Positions 13,621 to 24,900 of a stretch of DNA of 64,000 bases are shown piece by piece. This stretch comes from Leptasterias polaris (lineage: Eukaryota > Echinodermata > Asteroidea > Forcipulatida > Asteriidae): NCBI GenBank assembly GCA_037783415.1, contig JAZGTN010000098.1, forward strand, positions 496,001 through 560,000, in the 5' to 3' direction. The notes under the pieces are model-generated. The model saw only the letters and a program-made list of their open reading frames with translations. It did no database searches and had not been told where the DNA came from. The translations under genes were made by a program, and so were the position numbers. Within the stretch, counting starts at the first letter, position 1. Every line of letters starts with the position of its first letter.

Positions 13621-13664
<44 letters not shown>
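13612..13664. repeat. (GGC)n trinucleotide tract
   Basis: About 17 near-perfect GGC units end in GCAGCAGCA. The tract lies in the intron between exons 2 and 3 of the pseudogene. It produces a false poly-proline open frame on the minus strand. Confidence 0.95.
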
Positions 13665-13666
<2 letters not shown>

Positions 13667-14745
13667 GCAACCCACGACAAAGGCCTACAAAATGATTGCT
13701 AACCGCCTGAAGCTCGTAACTTACATGCACATACATATTCCAAATCGCTGCCTTCGTGTCCAATTGCGAACACCTAGATCTTGAAATCATCTCCTAGTAT
13801 TGGAAAACAGAAACGTTTTTAGCATCTACAGGCATGTAGGAAAAAATAAGTAATGACCCGGGTTTTTATACGGTGCCCCTGAAGGGACAACTCTTTATTG
13901 GCTGAAACAGCGCCCTCTTGTGGATAAACCTCCGTCTTGAACCTACGATCACAGACTTGGGAACATTGTTTATCGGTTTGTACACACCCTATGGCGAATT
14001 AGTCCAAAAGTGGACGGAACACTCTGATTGGTCAGAATCTCCGAGGCCTTCAATAAAATGCACATTCAAACTTAACCGTTTATACCACGGGATATAGTAC
14101 AGAAATACAACATTGATGCATGTGAAACTAATCTGTCTCTGCTCGGTGATTCAACTTACAGTTTGGAAACACAAAAAAACAAAGTGATTCTAGTTTTTTT
14201 ATTCAAAATACGTAAAAAACGTTGGGAAAATCTTTGGACGATTCCATTCAAATCAAAGATATCACAATTTTTCGTCTAGTAAGGATCAGGTTGTTTGTCA
14301 TGCTTATTTTTCAACATTTTGAGATTAAATCTTGTATTATTTATGTATAAATTATTATAGCGTACTGTACGTACAAAGCACTATAAAATAAAAGCAATGG
14401 CTCGATTTTACAGAAAATGCTGAAGCGATTATATCCTATTTGGAATAGACGCAGCCAACGGGAGTTTTGTGGTCTCCTGATTGGTCATCTCTCTGGCATA
14501 GTGTTGTTATGTAAATGTCAGTAGTGAATAAATGAATATCCCGTATACACAAGAGGGTCAAGTCTGAGATTGCGAGTTAGAGCGCGTGATAGCAAATCTG
14601 CCGGGGAATTCTGCGTGGCTGATGGAGAGAAATAACTGCAGTCTCAGACTTGAAATCAAGTCTACACGTGCGGGCACACACATACTTAGGCCTACATCAA
14701 TGTTATGCTATCAACGTGAGGACTTTCCTTTGGAGTCCCTCTAAC

Positions 14746-15429
14746 CAAGGGCGTCGATGGGTGGGGGACGGGGGGGACATGTCCCCCCCACTTTTTAGAC
14801 TGGGGGGGACAGCATATCAGATGTCCCCCCCACTTTTTGATTGACTGTTCATTAGAAATATGCAACAACATTTTCTTGATTTAATATTTCATTACAATTT
14901 GTTTTCAAGTAAAAGAATAGCGAACAAACGATGAAATGTTTTCTTCATTTTCATATTTTTTTCTGATGGACCACGCGCAGAATGGTATTTTGGGCCCATT
15001 TCCGCTTATATAATACAGACAATAGATGACACGTATATCGTCCAAGACAAGAACGCCAAAATCCCGCTTACATACCTTGTTAGCATTCAAGTTATGCGTC
15101 GTTTGTGTATGCTATAATGTACGGTACACGATCCCTCCACAAAGGAAGTATGTGTGTGCGCACACGTGCAAATGTGTTTCATTTTGTTACAATCGCACAA
15201 CGCACAAAATGTAGTAAAATCCATTCAAATAAATAGGAGCAGTTTGGGCCATGACAAGATTTGTTGAAGAAGCAATATTTTGTTTTTTCGAAGAACTACA
15301 AGCTGACACACGATAAACGCCGGACTCCCGAAGCATATTAAAAATGTGGGGTGCAAATAATGTAAGATGTATTTTTTCAAGACTTGCTCGACCGTCCCCC
15401 CTACTTTTCAGTAGCGATCGACGCCCTTG
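14746..15429. mobile_element. hAT-like non-autonomous transposon, 684 bp, with 8-bp TSD
   Basis: The ends are CAAGGGCGTCGA and TCGACGCCCTTG. The perfect 8-bp direct repeat CCTCTAAC flanks it (14738-14745 and 15430-15437). CA-GGG ends with 8-bp TSDs are the hAT signature. Near both ends lie G/C-run modules (GGGGGGACATGTCCCCCCC) of the ACTTTTT-C-run type. No transposase is present. A second, inverted, partial copy follows at 15555-16016. Confidence 0.85.
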
Positions 15430-15554
15430 CCTCTAACTTAACAATCTCCATTGGCTAAGCGCATGAAAAAATACAAAGGATTCCAATGTGGGGACATGAC
15501 AGCATTGCCCTTTTGTGTTCCTTTGTTCTACTGTCCCCTCTCTTCTGATAATAT

Positions 15555-16016
15555 ACCATGACTTCCTTTGTGGAGGGATCGTGTACCGTAAATTATAGCA
15601 TTCACAAACGACGCATAACTTGAATGCTAACAAGGTATGTAAGCGGGATTTTGGCGTTCATGTCTTGGACGAAACTTGTCGTCTATTGTCTGTATTATAG
15701 AAACGGAAATAGGCCCAAAATACCATTCTGCGCGTGGTCCATCAGAACAAAAAATGAAGAAAACATTTCACCGTTTGTTCGCTATATTCTTTTATTTGGA
15801 CAAAAATTGTAATGAAATATTAAATCAAGAAAATGGTGTATATTTTATATTTTGTTGCATATTTCTAATGAACAGTCAATCAAAAAGTGGGGGGGGGGGG
15901 GGGGACATCTGATATGCTGTCCCCCCCAGTCTAAAAAGTGGGGGGGGGGGGGGGGGGGGACATGTCCCCCCGTCCCCCGTCCCCCGTCCCCCGTCCCCCA
16001 CCCATCGACGCCCTTG
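15555..16016. mobile_element. Second copy of the hAT-like element, inverted and 3'-truncated
   Basis: This is the reverse complement of the first ~400 bp of the element at 14746, including GGGATCGTGTACCGTA, the CGCGCAGAATGGTATTTTGG region, the CTGTTCATTAGAAATATG region and the terminal CATCGACGCCCTTGG. The G runs are longer here (15889-15959), and the end has four tandem GTCCCCC units where the first copy has one. The two copies form a large imperfect hairpin around a ~400-bp spacer. Confidence 0.8.
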
Positions 16017-16101
16017 GCGTGTGGACACGATAAGAACAATAGATTATAAGCCTTCAAAATATTCTCACGTTCGAAGAACTAACCTATAGGCCTACTCCGA
16101 A

Positions 16102-16248
16102 ATTACCTCTTTCTCAAAAACTACGTTACTTCAGAGGGAGTCGTTTCTCAAAATGTGTTATACTATCAACAGCTCTCCGTTGCTAGTTACCAAGTAAGTT
16201 GTTATGCTAATATATATTTTGAGTAATTACCAAACGTGTCCAGTGCCT
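16102..16248. mobile_element. Partial TTAA-type MITE
   Basis: This matches the right half of the element at 8493-8870 from GAAATTACCTCTTTCTC to the terminal CCAGTGCCT, followed by TTAA (16249-16252). The left end is missing. Confidence 0.8.
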
Positions 16249-17557
16249 TTAACCCAGATCTCGAATTATAAGCTAAAGTTTCAAGTAAACACTATTGTAA
16301 TCGTCAATTACAGACATCGATAAAACATTACATTTTATTTGTTCGACTTTCTAATTTGTCCATTTGTCGGATAATGTTTTGAAGTGAGAAAGTTTCAGTC
16401 TTTTAAAATTATCATATGATATTATAAATTCTAGCTATTTCATATTTTGCTGTTTTTGAATGTTTGCTGGCGTCGACTACGACTATGGCCTGAACACTAA
16501 ATGAAATGTTAACTCGGAATCGTTTTCCCGATCATGGAGGAGAGCACGCCATGTTGACTACGCCCAAACCTGCCTAATCAAGAATAAGTCCAAATAAAAC
16601 TTTCCTGTCCATGGTTATTTGTACATGTATGTCAGAAACACATGCCGTGTATTGGAGGGAGTTTTGATTGCGGTGCTACCCCCGTCGTCGCGTCACGCCC
16701 AGTGTCAGATTCATAAAGGAGTACGAAAGCCATTTCTCGTTACTCCGATGACCGATTGAGCAAAAGTCTATTATATATTTGGTGTGGGCCCTGCTATACA
16801 ATCTTTACTCAAAGATTATGATTAGAAACCTGTTTATGGAAACTACCACTATCTTGACTGGATGCAAGAATTCCCCCAGATCATCAGATAGGCTATTTTA
16901 AAGCTAAATGTGACAAAGTATACATTAATAAGATTCACGGCATTGCAAGTATAATTATTTTTATACATCTGAGAACATTTTTTATAGTACTTTCACGACA
17001 TCGCATACATATGCACACATATTTGTGATATGCAATGTCCCCTCCGGGCCATCATACATCTCACCCTGAAGTCATACACTGCAATGACTATACACCAAAA
17101 ACCCGGATCAATCACCAGAGTGTGTACTTTTATCATACCTGTATCTCTTACGGTACCTTGTACCTGACCAGTAAACGCCATTGTCCCAGGTCGAGCCAAA
17201 GCTATTGCTGAAAATACCAATGCAATAACAGCCACTACTCCAATAACAACTACAGCTATAGTTTGGAACTGAGGGTTTGATGAAGACATTTTGTTTGAGT
17301 GAAATAACTCAGCGTCCATGCGATCGTAACTGGGTTCATCACTCTGCTTCATGGTACCCAAATGATAACTGAGTTCATAGACTAGTCTGAACTGTGCTCA
17401 TTATAAAGGTGCGGCATTCGGGGGGAAATTTGAAAAAGCTTAATAATGGGTAGGAACCGGCTCAGCCAACCGGAAAGTGGGCCAATACCGTAATTTAAAT
17501 TACAAAAGCCAAGGCCGTAGTGCAGCTCAAGCCAAAAACTTTGCTAAAGAGCAAAAT

Positions 17558-17863
17558 TACGGCGCTCCATGCCATCCATCAAGAAAACCAGATATTTTTT
17601 TGTAAGTTGTCTTGGTGAGATATATCTCGGTAAGTCGACTTCTTGATTTGTGTAAGTCATCTTGGTAAGATAATTTATCTCGGTAAGTCGACTTCTTGAT
17701 TGTCGTAAGTCGTCTTGGCGAGATAAATCGGTGAGTCGTCTTCTTGATTATTATAAGTCGACTTGACCCGATATTTTATGTCGCTAAGTCTACTTATACC
17801 ACAGAAAAGCAATAAATTATATGGTTTTCTTGATAAGTGGGATGGCACTCACGGAGCGCCGTA
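17558..17863. mobile_element. Foldback element 1 (306 bp), near-perfect 6-bp TSD
   Basis: The ends are TACGGCGCTCCATGCCATCC and the complement with small indels (GGATGGCACTCACGGAGCGCCGTA). CAAAAT lies on the left (17552-17557) and CAAAAG on the right (17864-17869). The interior is about four degenerate ~55-bp units built on GGTAAGTCGACTTCTTGATT. It lies ~200 bp upstream of exon 1 of pseudogene B. The terminal 12 bases fit the consensus shared with the elements at 25298 and 32055. Confidence 0.75.
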
Positions 17864-18004
17864 CAAAAGGCTAGCTTGAATGTGTTTCTATAATAGTTCC
17901 CTTGTGCAGAGAGAGAACAAAACAGTGTCATTCTTCCCAGAGCTGTTGTTGGCCACTTATTTCACACAATAATTATGTAACTATGGTATTCTACAGAGAA
18001 CAGC

Positions 18005-18170
18005 CTGGTTTTCATCTGTGAAGATCCGTCGTAGTTGTGTGTTGTCCTTCGGAGTTGTGAGGATACGTCGTATAGTTGTAAGCTGTCTTGTCTCACAGCG
18101 GCCAACTCACAGCTCCGACGGACAACTCACAACTGTGTATAACCGCCAACTCGGAGCTCCGACTAGACTT
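18005..18170. repeat. Short imperfect repeat cluster
   Basis: Phrases such as GTCGTAGTTGTG, CGGAGTTGTGAG, CAACTCACAGCTCCGACGG and CAACTCGGAGCTCCGAC alternate in direct and inverted orientation over ~160 bp and can fold into hairpins. No coding potential was seen. Confidence 0.45.
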
Positions 18171-18199
18171 GTGTGGTTCAGGAGAACAGTTTTTTCCCC

Positions 18200-21100
18200 A
18201 ACTATTCATTTTTGATAAAGTTTGCTCGGCTGACAACAGCACAAAGCGAGCGGTTCAAGGGGGATGGCTTCATTACATTTCATTTCTTGTCTTATAGCAA
18301 ATTGAATTGATTTTTTGGCTTGAACCAAGTATTTTGCATCTTGAAAAAGCCAGGTCTATCTTTACCCATTTGTATGGCATTGGATTTGTTACATTCTGTG
18401 AATGGTATCATCAGTGGTCTCAAAGTACTGGTGGTCTGGAGCAAGAATACTTTCATCAGGTTCTCCCGATGCACGAAGCTAGCGTATCAGGCCGATGTTT
18501 GCGACTTGCGGTACACACGAATTGGACGGATACGCAATTTATTTTAATGTCTTCCTCTTTCTATTTCAGATCAAAATCAAAAGCATAACAATAAAACCAT
18601 TTAGAATGCTACAGTAGGACATGTGAAAATGCAGAGTGACATTTTTTTCTTCAAAAACCCCCGGGGGAATGGTCTAAGATAATAGCCACTTGTTTCTGGA
18701 CAGAGTCCACTTGTCCGATCACCATCACCCATATAACCTAGTCTTGATCCAAGGCGTTAAACGTAATAACCCGGTAGAGGGTGCGCTTCTTATTGATCTA
18801 TTTCGGTCTTGGAACCAAGACTATAAGTAACCCTTTCATGAACCCACACCCCGCCCACCCCTTCCCCTTTCAAGAGGTAAAATGAAATTTTAAAGGAAAG
18901 TTAAATGTATATAATGACCTAAGTATTTCCTATTATTAAAGCTCCCTTTTTATACTCGATATGAATGCATGGTTAGAAAAGTTGGAGGGAAAGCAAAATC
19001 TTCCCCCTCCAGCCCCCTTCCCTGAGCTTTTCCATTTGAAATAACACCCGCTTGTTTTCTTATTAAATAATTTGTTAGGTTTTTATAATCCTATCATAAA
19101 ACAGAGACATGTAAACAACGTTTTGAGGAAGGATTTGGATATTACTTCCGACTTGTCTGCAGAAAGTACGCAGTGTCATGCAGGTTTTTCCTTGGAATTA
19201 CTTCTGTAGCATATATATGAAAATACTCTAACATGTTTGACCTTGTTGTAGAAAACATTCTAATTTTTCATTTTCCCCATAGATACCAATCGGTGATTTA
19301 TTTCCAACTTTTTAAGCATATTTGTTAACCAGAAAGAGTGATATACTACCCTTGCACAACACTAAAATAGGCAAAAATTCATGCGCCAAACTAACTATCA
19401 TTATTTGTAGGCCCTTTATTACTTCTGACTAATGATTTCTTATTTTGAAATTTGTTTATTAGTATTTTTTGGCTCCTATTATTGGTGCTATTTTCGCTTG
19501 GGAAGTGGTGGGAGGGATGCTTCCATGGCAGCAAGTCGGTTTGGGAAAAAAACCATTTTAGGTGGTGTTACTTTTGGGGTAAATAGCAAAAAATTAAAAT
19601 GGCTGACCTGCCAAAAATTGAAAAGAAATGTGAAGTTAATTGTTGCCCGAAATATATATTTGATTGGTATTCAAGAGGCTGAGAGACTTGAAAGATTTTT
19701 TTAAAGTTTTTTTATTTTTATATTTAGCATTTTAGCACTGTTTGCTATGGGAGTTTATTAGGCCTAAAGTGTGGTGCACCCAAAATGGGTAATTGATTAG
19801 TCCATGTATGTGAATTGTTAGAAATACAAAACCAGGCATGCAGGGGTGTTGTTTTAATATATACTTGTAGACAATATTACAATTTTTCCCATGGCTTTAA
19901 TATGTAGGTTTAAGTTGTTGATGACACACATACACGGCTGACAATCTGCTAACCAGGATTGCTTCACCGGTTGCATACTTTTTAGGAATGATTAAAACTA
20001 TACGATTGTTTCAATGTTTCAATGTTTATGATTGAACAATTGATTGAACAATTAAATGATAAAACAATAGCTATTGTTACCTTAGGTGTGGTAAAACGGA
20101 CATAGTTCGTGACAGAAGATATGATTAGATTGTGCACCAAGATGCTAGCAAAAGCTAGAGGACCAATTTAATTTTGAAAACATGGCCAAAATTACTTGAT
20201 CTCATCAGAAAATTATTCAAAGTGAATTATCAAAATCGATGTTTGACTAAAACAACGGTTACGTGATGAAAAGGGCGACGGCGAAATTTATGTGAAATGG
20301 GACAGAAACAAACTAGACTTCGGAAGTAAAAGCACGAAAACAATCAATGAAACACATTTAGACCGATATTTAGTACATTACGAATTAAAGCAACACTTAT
20401 AAAGTTATAGTAAAGCCACTTATTTACAAAGCAGTTAATAACAAAGCAGGATGTAAACAAACAGAGGCAAAAATAAATGGAGAGCCGGTGTGGCAGGAGA
20501 TTCTGTCCCCCATACGGCAAACTGTGAACTAACTTCTCCTGAAAGCACTCCCTCTTTTGAATCAACCTCCTTCAGCCCATGAATTAATTTCCCATGCATG
20601 GTGAACAAAATCTCCAGTGTGACAGATTTCCCTGGGACAACGGCACAGATAAATTATAGCAGATTATTATTCAGAGGAGTACAATAATTACCTTTAGGGG
20701 GCTTAAAGTAAGCTCCCGCCCAGACATTTCCCCTAAACAAGATTTAAAGTGCAGACGTTAGGCCCAGCATCTCCAACAACACACCACACCAGATCACTCA
20801 GCCCACAGTCACAAGGAAGGGGGTAGACATTTACCCGTGATACATAGCTCCAGAGTCACGACGGTCCAAAGTCCGTCCAGCAGCACCGTCATCACTCTCG
20901 GCAACAATCCATCGGTGCCATGGGAGGGAAGAAAGTGGTCGTCGTAGATGGAACAAAGGCGAGCCCAACGCTGTACCATACAGGTCGTACATTACCTGCA
21001 TGGGCACTGACCGAGGACCAAACAAAAGGTGGTCCAGGCAATGGTCTTTACCCGTGCATAGTCAATGAAGCTTAACTTTCACACGTGGGGAGAGAAGTAT

Positions 21101-21950
21101 GTAAGGAATGATAGTGACTGGGGTTGTATTCAACTAATAGTTGAAAGTAAACAATATTATGCTTGAACACATAATGTTTAGATCTAATCCTGAGAATGAT
21201 AGGCCTTTTCTAAAGATTTCTTTTGCTCTGCTATTGATATGCTTATTTATATTTTATTATTTTTAATGAAGAATCGTAATATCACATATTCTAAAGGTTT
21301 TCTTTTTCTTTTCTGATGATCAGTTCCATCTATGATGTCATTGAAGTTTTTATTGGACGCAATCTACATCATTTGTCGAAAGGCCATCTGTGAGGGGAGA
21401 GACAGATAAACAAACAAGGAAGAACATTATAGAAAGGGTCTGGTAAAACTTGGATGAAATTTTGATAAAATTTCGTCTTGACAAAAACACTTTTTATTGA
21501 ATATGTACGCGTGTAAGATTAACAAATAAAAATAAATAAAAATAAATCAGGTACGAGCTTACTTAATAAAATACAAAACATAAAAAGTTTAGAAGAATGA
21601 CTTAATGTCAAAAAGAGTAAAATTTAAGAATCATGTGAGGTTTGCGGGGACACCATTATCTTTCTTTTTAGCTCCTGAAGACGATCACAGCATACTGATA
21701 GAATCGTCGATTGTGTAAAGCCACCGGATCTTCTCATCAAATATTTATTACATGCTGTCTGCGCGAATGCAAAGTTTCAAATCATACTTAAATAAAAATT
21801 GATGAAAGAAAATGTTTGAAGTAGAGATTTTAAAAGATATTTGAATTATTCATAAATTCTTTACGACATGGAAAAAGTATAAATTAATGACAAACTTGAT
21901 GAGGTCACACCCGTTGATAGAGACACATGAGATCAAACGTCAAGTCGTCG
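18200..21950. other. Intergenic region between the duplicated solute-binding genes
   Basis: About 3.7 kb of AT-rich sequence with scattered short open frames that show no family similarity, splice context or codon bias. The stretch 20820-21030 is comparatively GC-rich but has no convincing exon. Pseudogene B's promoter should lie just upstream of 17352, but foldback element 1 now occupies 17558-17863. Confidence 0.4.
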
Positions 21951-21958
21951 ATAGAGCG

Positions 21959-24900
21959 CTAATAACTATAGCCAATTTGTTTGAGCGTCTTTTGGTAAAT
22001 ATCTGCACCTGCCATGGTTGCCTTCATGAAAACTGAATCTAAATAATGGAATACATCTTTAATTGTGTTTTCTTACCGTGTTTTTCTTTAACTTCGGAGC
22101 ATATTCGTTGATAATCACTGGACATCTTCAGCTGATCAAAAGCTGGATTCCACCAATCAGCGAGGCGGCTGTCTTTACGTAACATAATAGCCGCCCCTTC
22201 GCCCGTGCATGAAGAGATTGTCTCACCAGGGACAACCTCAAGGGCTGCGCCAAGATTATAGATGTTGGGGCCGGCGAATAGTGCATCAACCTGACGTTGA
22301 GAATGAAAAGTGATAAATGCAGGGTTAATTTAAGTTAAGTGAATATACTGTGCAAGTCTCGCGCGTACTCGAACTTCCGAGACCATTGTGGTCCCAACCA
22401 GGAGTTTTACGTGCTTTATATGGGCGAGATTTTGCGTGAATTATTTTAGTTTATTGTAGTTTATGACCATGAAAATTATGTATGTAACAATATAACGAAG
22501 ACAACTTTAAGAAGAATTTAACTTGACCTCAGCTTCCGTTTACTTGCAAAAATTAAGAATTTTTGCCCACCCCGATCACGAAACTTTTATGTTAACGCTT
22601 GTTTTGGTCGCGCGATGATAATCGCCTGACGCTGTAATTTCCAAAAGCCTTCAGTCTAGGGCTATGGAATTCCATATCTGCCGTCGTGCGTCGTACGTCG
22701 CCCGTCGTGCGTCGTCCGTCGCCCGTCACCCGTCGTGCGTCGTCCGTCACCCGTCGTCCGTCGTCCGTCGCCCGTCGTGCCTCCTCCAAATTATCCCACG
22801 TTGAATTTTATTTTTTGGGGCAAAAATAACACTTTTGACGTTTCTCTTTCAGATACGCGCGAAACCTGCACAGTCTATTGATGGTTTTGCCAAATTCCGT
22901 TTGTACAATGAAATTTAAAAAGACATCAATTGAAAATCAACTGTGTTTACTCATGACTGCATTATTACTCTCGTTTTGAAAAAATGTAAGAAACAAACAG
23001 TAATTTATATCAACCAACAATCAAACATGGAAATACGTTCTTTTTTGGAAACATTCGCACACAATTTTTTCAAATGTTATGAATAGGTGCTAGGATAGTG
23101 TTGATAAATTAGGTGACTGAAAGTACTGTTGAACCAAATTCCAATTTTGTATACACACTTGTCATATTTGTGAAAGATACCAAGTTAACCTTGTATTAAT
23201 TAATCAGTGTAATACCTCTTGATTATTGACAGCTTCTACAGTACTCTCTCTGGTCATAAAATGCTTAATCCTGTCAGGTGGAAGATCCGATCCCTAGAAG
23301 ATGAACCAGAGATATGAAATGTTATTGTTTGGATACAGAATACAAAGTTATAATTATATCGATGGCAGGCAGTTAAAGGGTGTGTACTACATTGGTAAGA
23401 TTTAACAAATTAATGTTCACAGATTTGCACATAACTAATGGTTTAAAGATGGTCATGATGGAAAACTTCCTTTGAAATACGTTTGCTTGAAATGCTTTTG
23501 TTTTTAGGAAATGAGTAAACAATTAGTCTTTATCACGCGTGATAAAATCCGATGTTTGAAAACAGTGAACATTTAATGTTTTTATAAAACTGTTTCCTCA
23601 TGACTCCAAAGACCGATTTAGCTGAAACTTTCACTTCATGTATATATTATGTTGGGTCACATCCAGTGTGGATACTGGTCTTTGACAATGACCAATGTTG
23701 TACTTGTGCTTTAAGGTGGATCATGCCCTCTCAAAAATTGAAATCATCACGAAAGAAACAAAGTGCGAACAAAATAAACTAGCCAACCATGTCCACCGAA
23801 CGCAACATAACAATCAAATGTACCATAAGAAACACATTTAAATAAATAAATCATGAAAAATATATTCTCTTAGCCTGTTATTAATTAAAAGCATTTGAAA
23901 GTTTACCTTTCCACTCGTATTAAAAATAATGTATGTAAAAGCAATTGTTAATTCATGCAGTAGTAATAATGGGTAAATATTAAAACGCCCTCACCATCAA
24001 CTGTGTCCGTTTAAGGCAGTACTCATTTGTTGCAGCGCCACCAAGGAACCCGATGGTCTTGCCGGTTAAGTCGTTAGTCATGAAGTTTCCGGGGTTTCCC
24101 TTCTTTACGAAAAACACGCTGTCCAACCCTTTACGGAATGGTTTTGTGAACGACACAGAGACTGCTCTCTCGTACGTGCTATACCAACCTGTTGTCAGTA
24201 ATTAGAAACTTTTTATACAGGGAAAATATCAATGTTTTTACTTAGTTTACAGTCAAACTTCCTTGTGGTTTGAAAATGATTTTGGTATACATCGTTCCGG
24301 TGATTTCCAATGGGTTCCCGAATTCCCTCTACCCCAACCCATTTGTATCCTTCTTCATTGTCCATCCCTTCTCTTCCCTTTCTGCCCCTCTCTCTCTCTT
24401 TATTAATTTGTTTATATCTCTCTGCTTGACTGCTTCTGTTGCACCAATACACATGTGTTGTGTTGTGTTGTCATTTAGCCTTCGACAAAAACTCTGCTTG
24501 TTCGAAACGTCTGGCCATTAATTATTAATTCTTTTGGGTGCATTTATACCATAGGTCCTTTTGGGCGTTGTAAGCAGTTTGCAACAGCAAATTCTATTTT
24601 CTCATTATCAATATAAAGTTTTATTAATCTGTTTTTAATGCTCTTGGTTGATTAAATTTAACACGGACATCTTCGAACATTAAATAATAAGATTTTACCG
24701 TCACGGTGATGCTTTGTTGTCTTGTGTAAGATTTGCATTGAATACTTGTTGCTATCCCAAAAGACAATAAACCAATTAACAAGAGCCAAACATTTTGTAC
24801 TAAAATTTGATTGTGCACAATAAAATCATTTCAACAGGACTTCTGAAATTTGGGGGAAAAAAATCATAAAATCAATACAGAAATGGAGGCGACCTACCAG

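Larger units (their letters stand above)
10662..17352 (-). pseudogene. Pseudogene copy B of a membrane-anchored solute-binding (SBP_bac_3-like) protein
   Basis: This copy is exon for exon related to the intact copy at 21959-31772. Exon 1 is 17352-17139 (214 nt; MKQSDEPSYDRMDAELF, then a membrane segment), exon 2 about 13793-13735, exon 3 13434-13382 (53 nt), exon 4 about 13111-12985, exon 5 12867-12674 (194 nt) and exon 7 10875-10662 (214 nt). Lesions relative to copy A are: exon 2 TGG to TAG (13776-13774) within KIWVF; exon 2 donor shifted by 2 nt; a net 2-nt insertion in exon 4 near 13045 that breaks the frame; the exon 5 acceptor CAACAG changed to TAACTG; no counterpart of exon 6. Exons 5 and 7 remain open and much of them is nearly identical to copy A. 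With four independent defects it cannot make the full protein. Sequencing error would not explain the missing exon. Confidence 0.8.

Noticed and set aside
13575..13790. Poly-proline open frame on the minus strand
   Set aside because: Translation of a GGC trinucleotide tract in an intron.
20831..21025. Possible extra exon of the solute-binding gene
   Set aside because: Open but without similarity to the family or to the matching interval of the other copy.
22592..22789. Arg/Thr-rich open frame
   Set aside because: Translation of a CCGTCG-type simple repeat between two exons.
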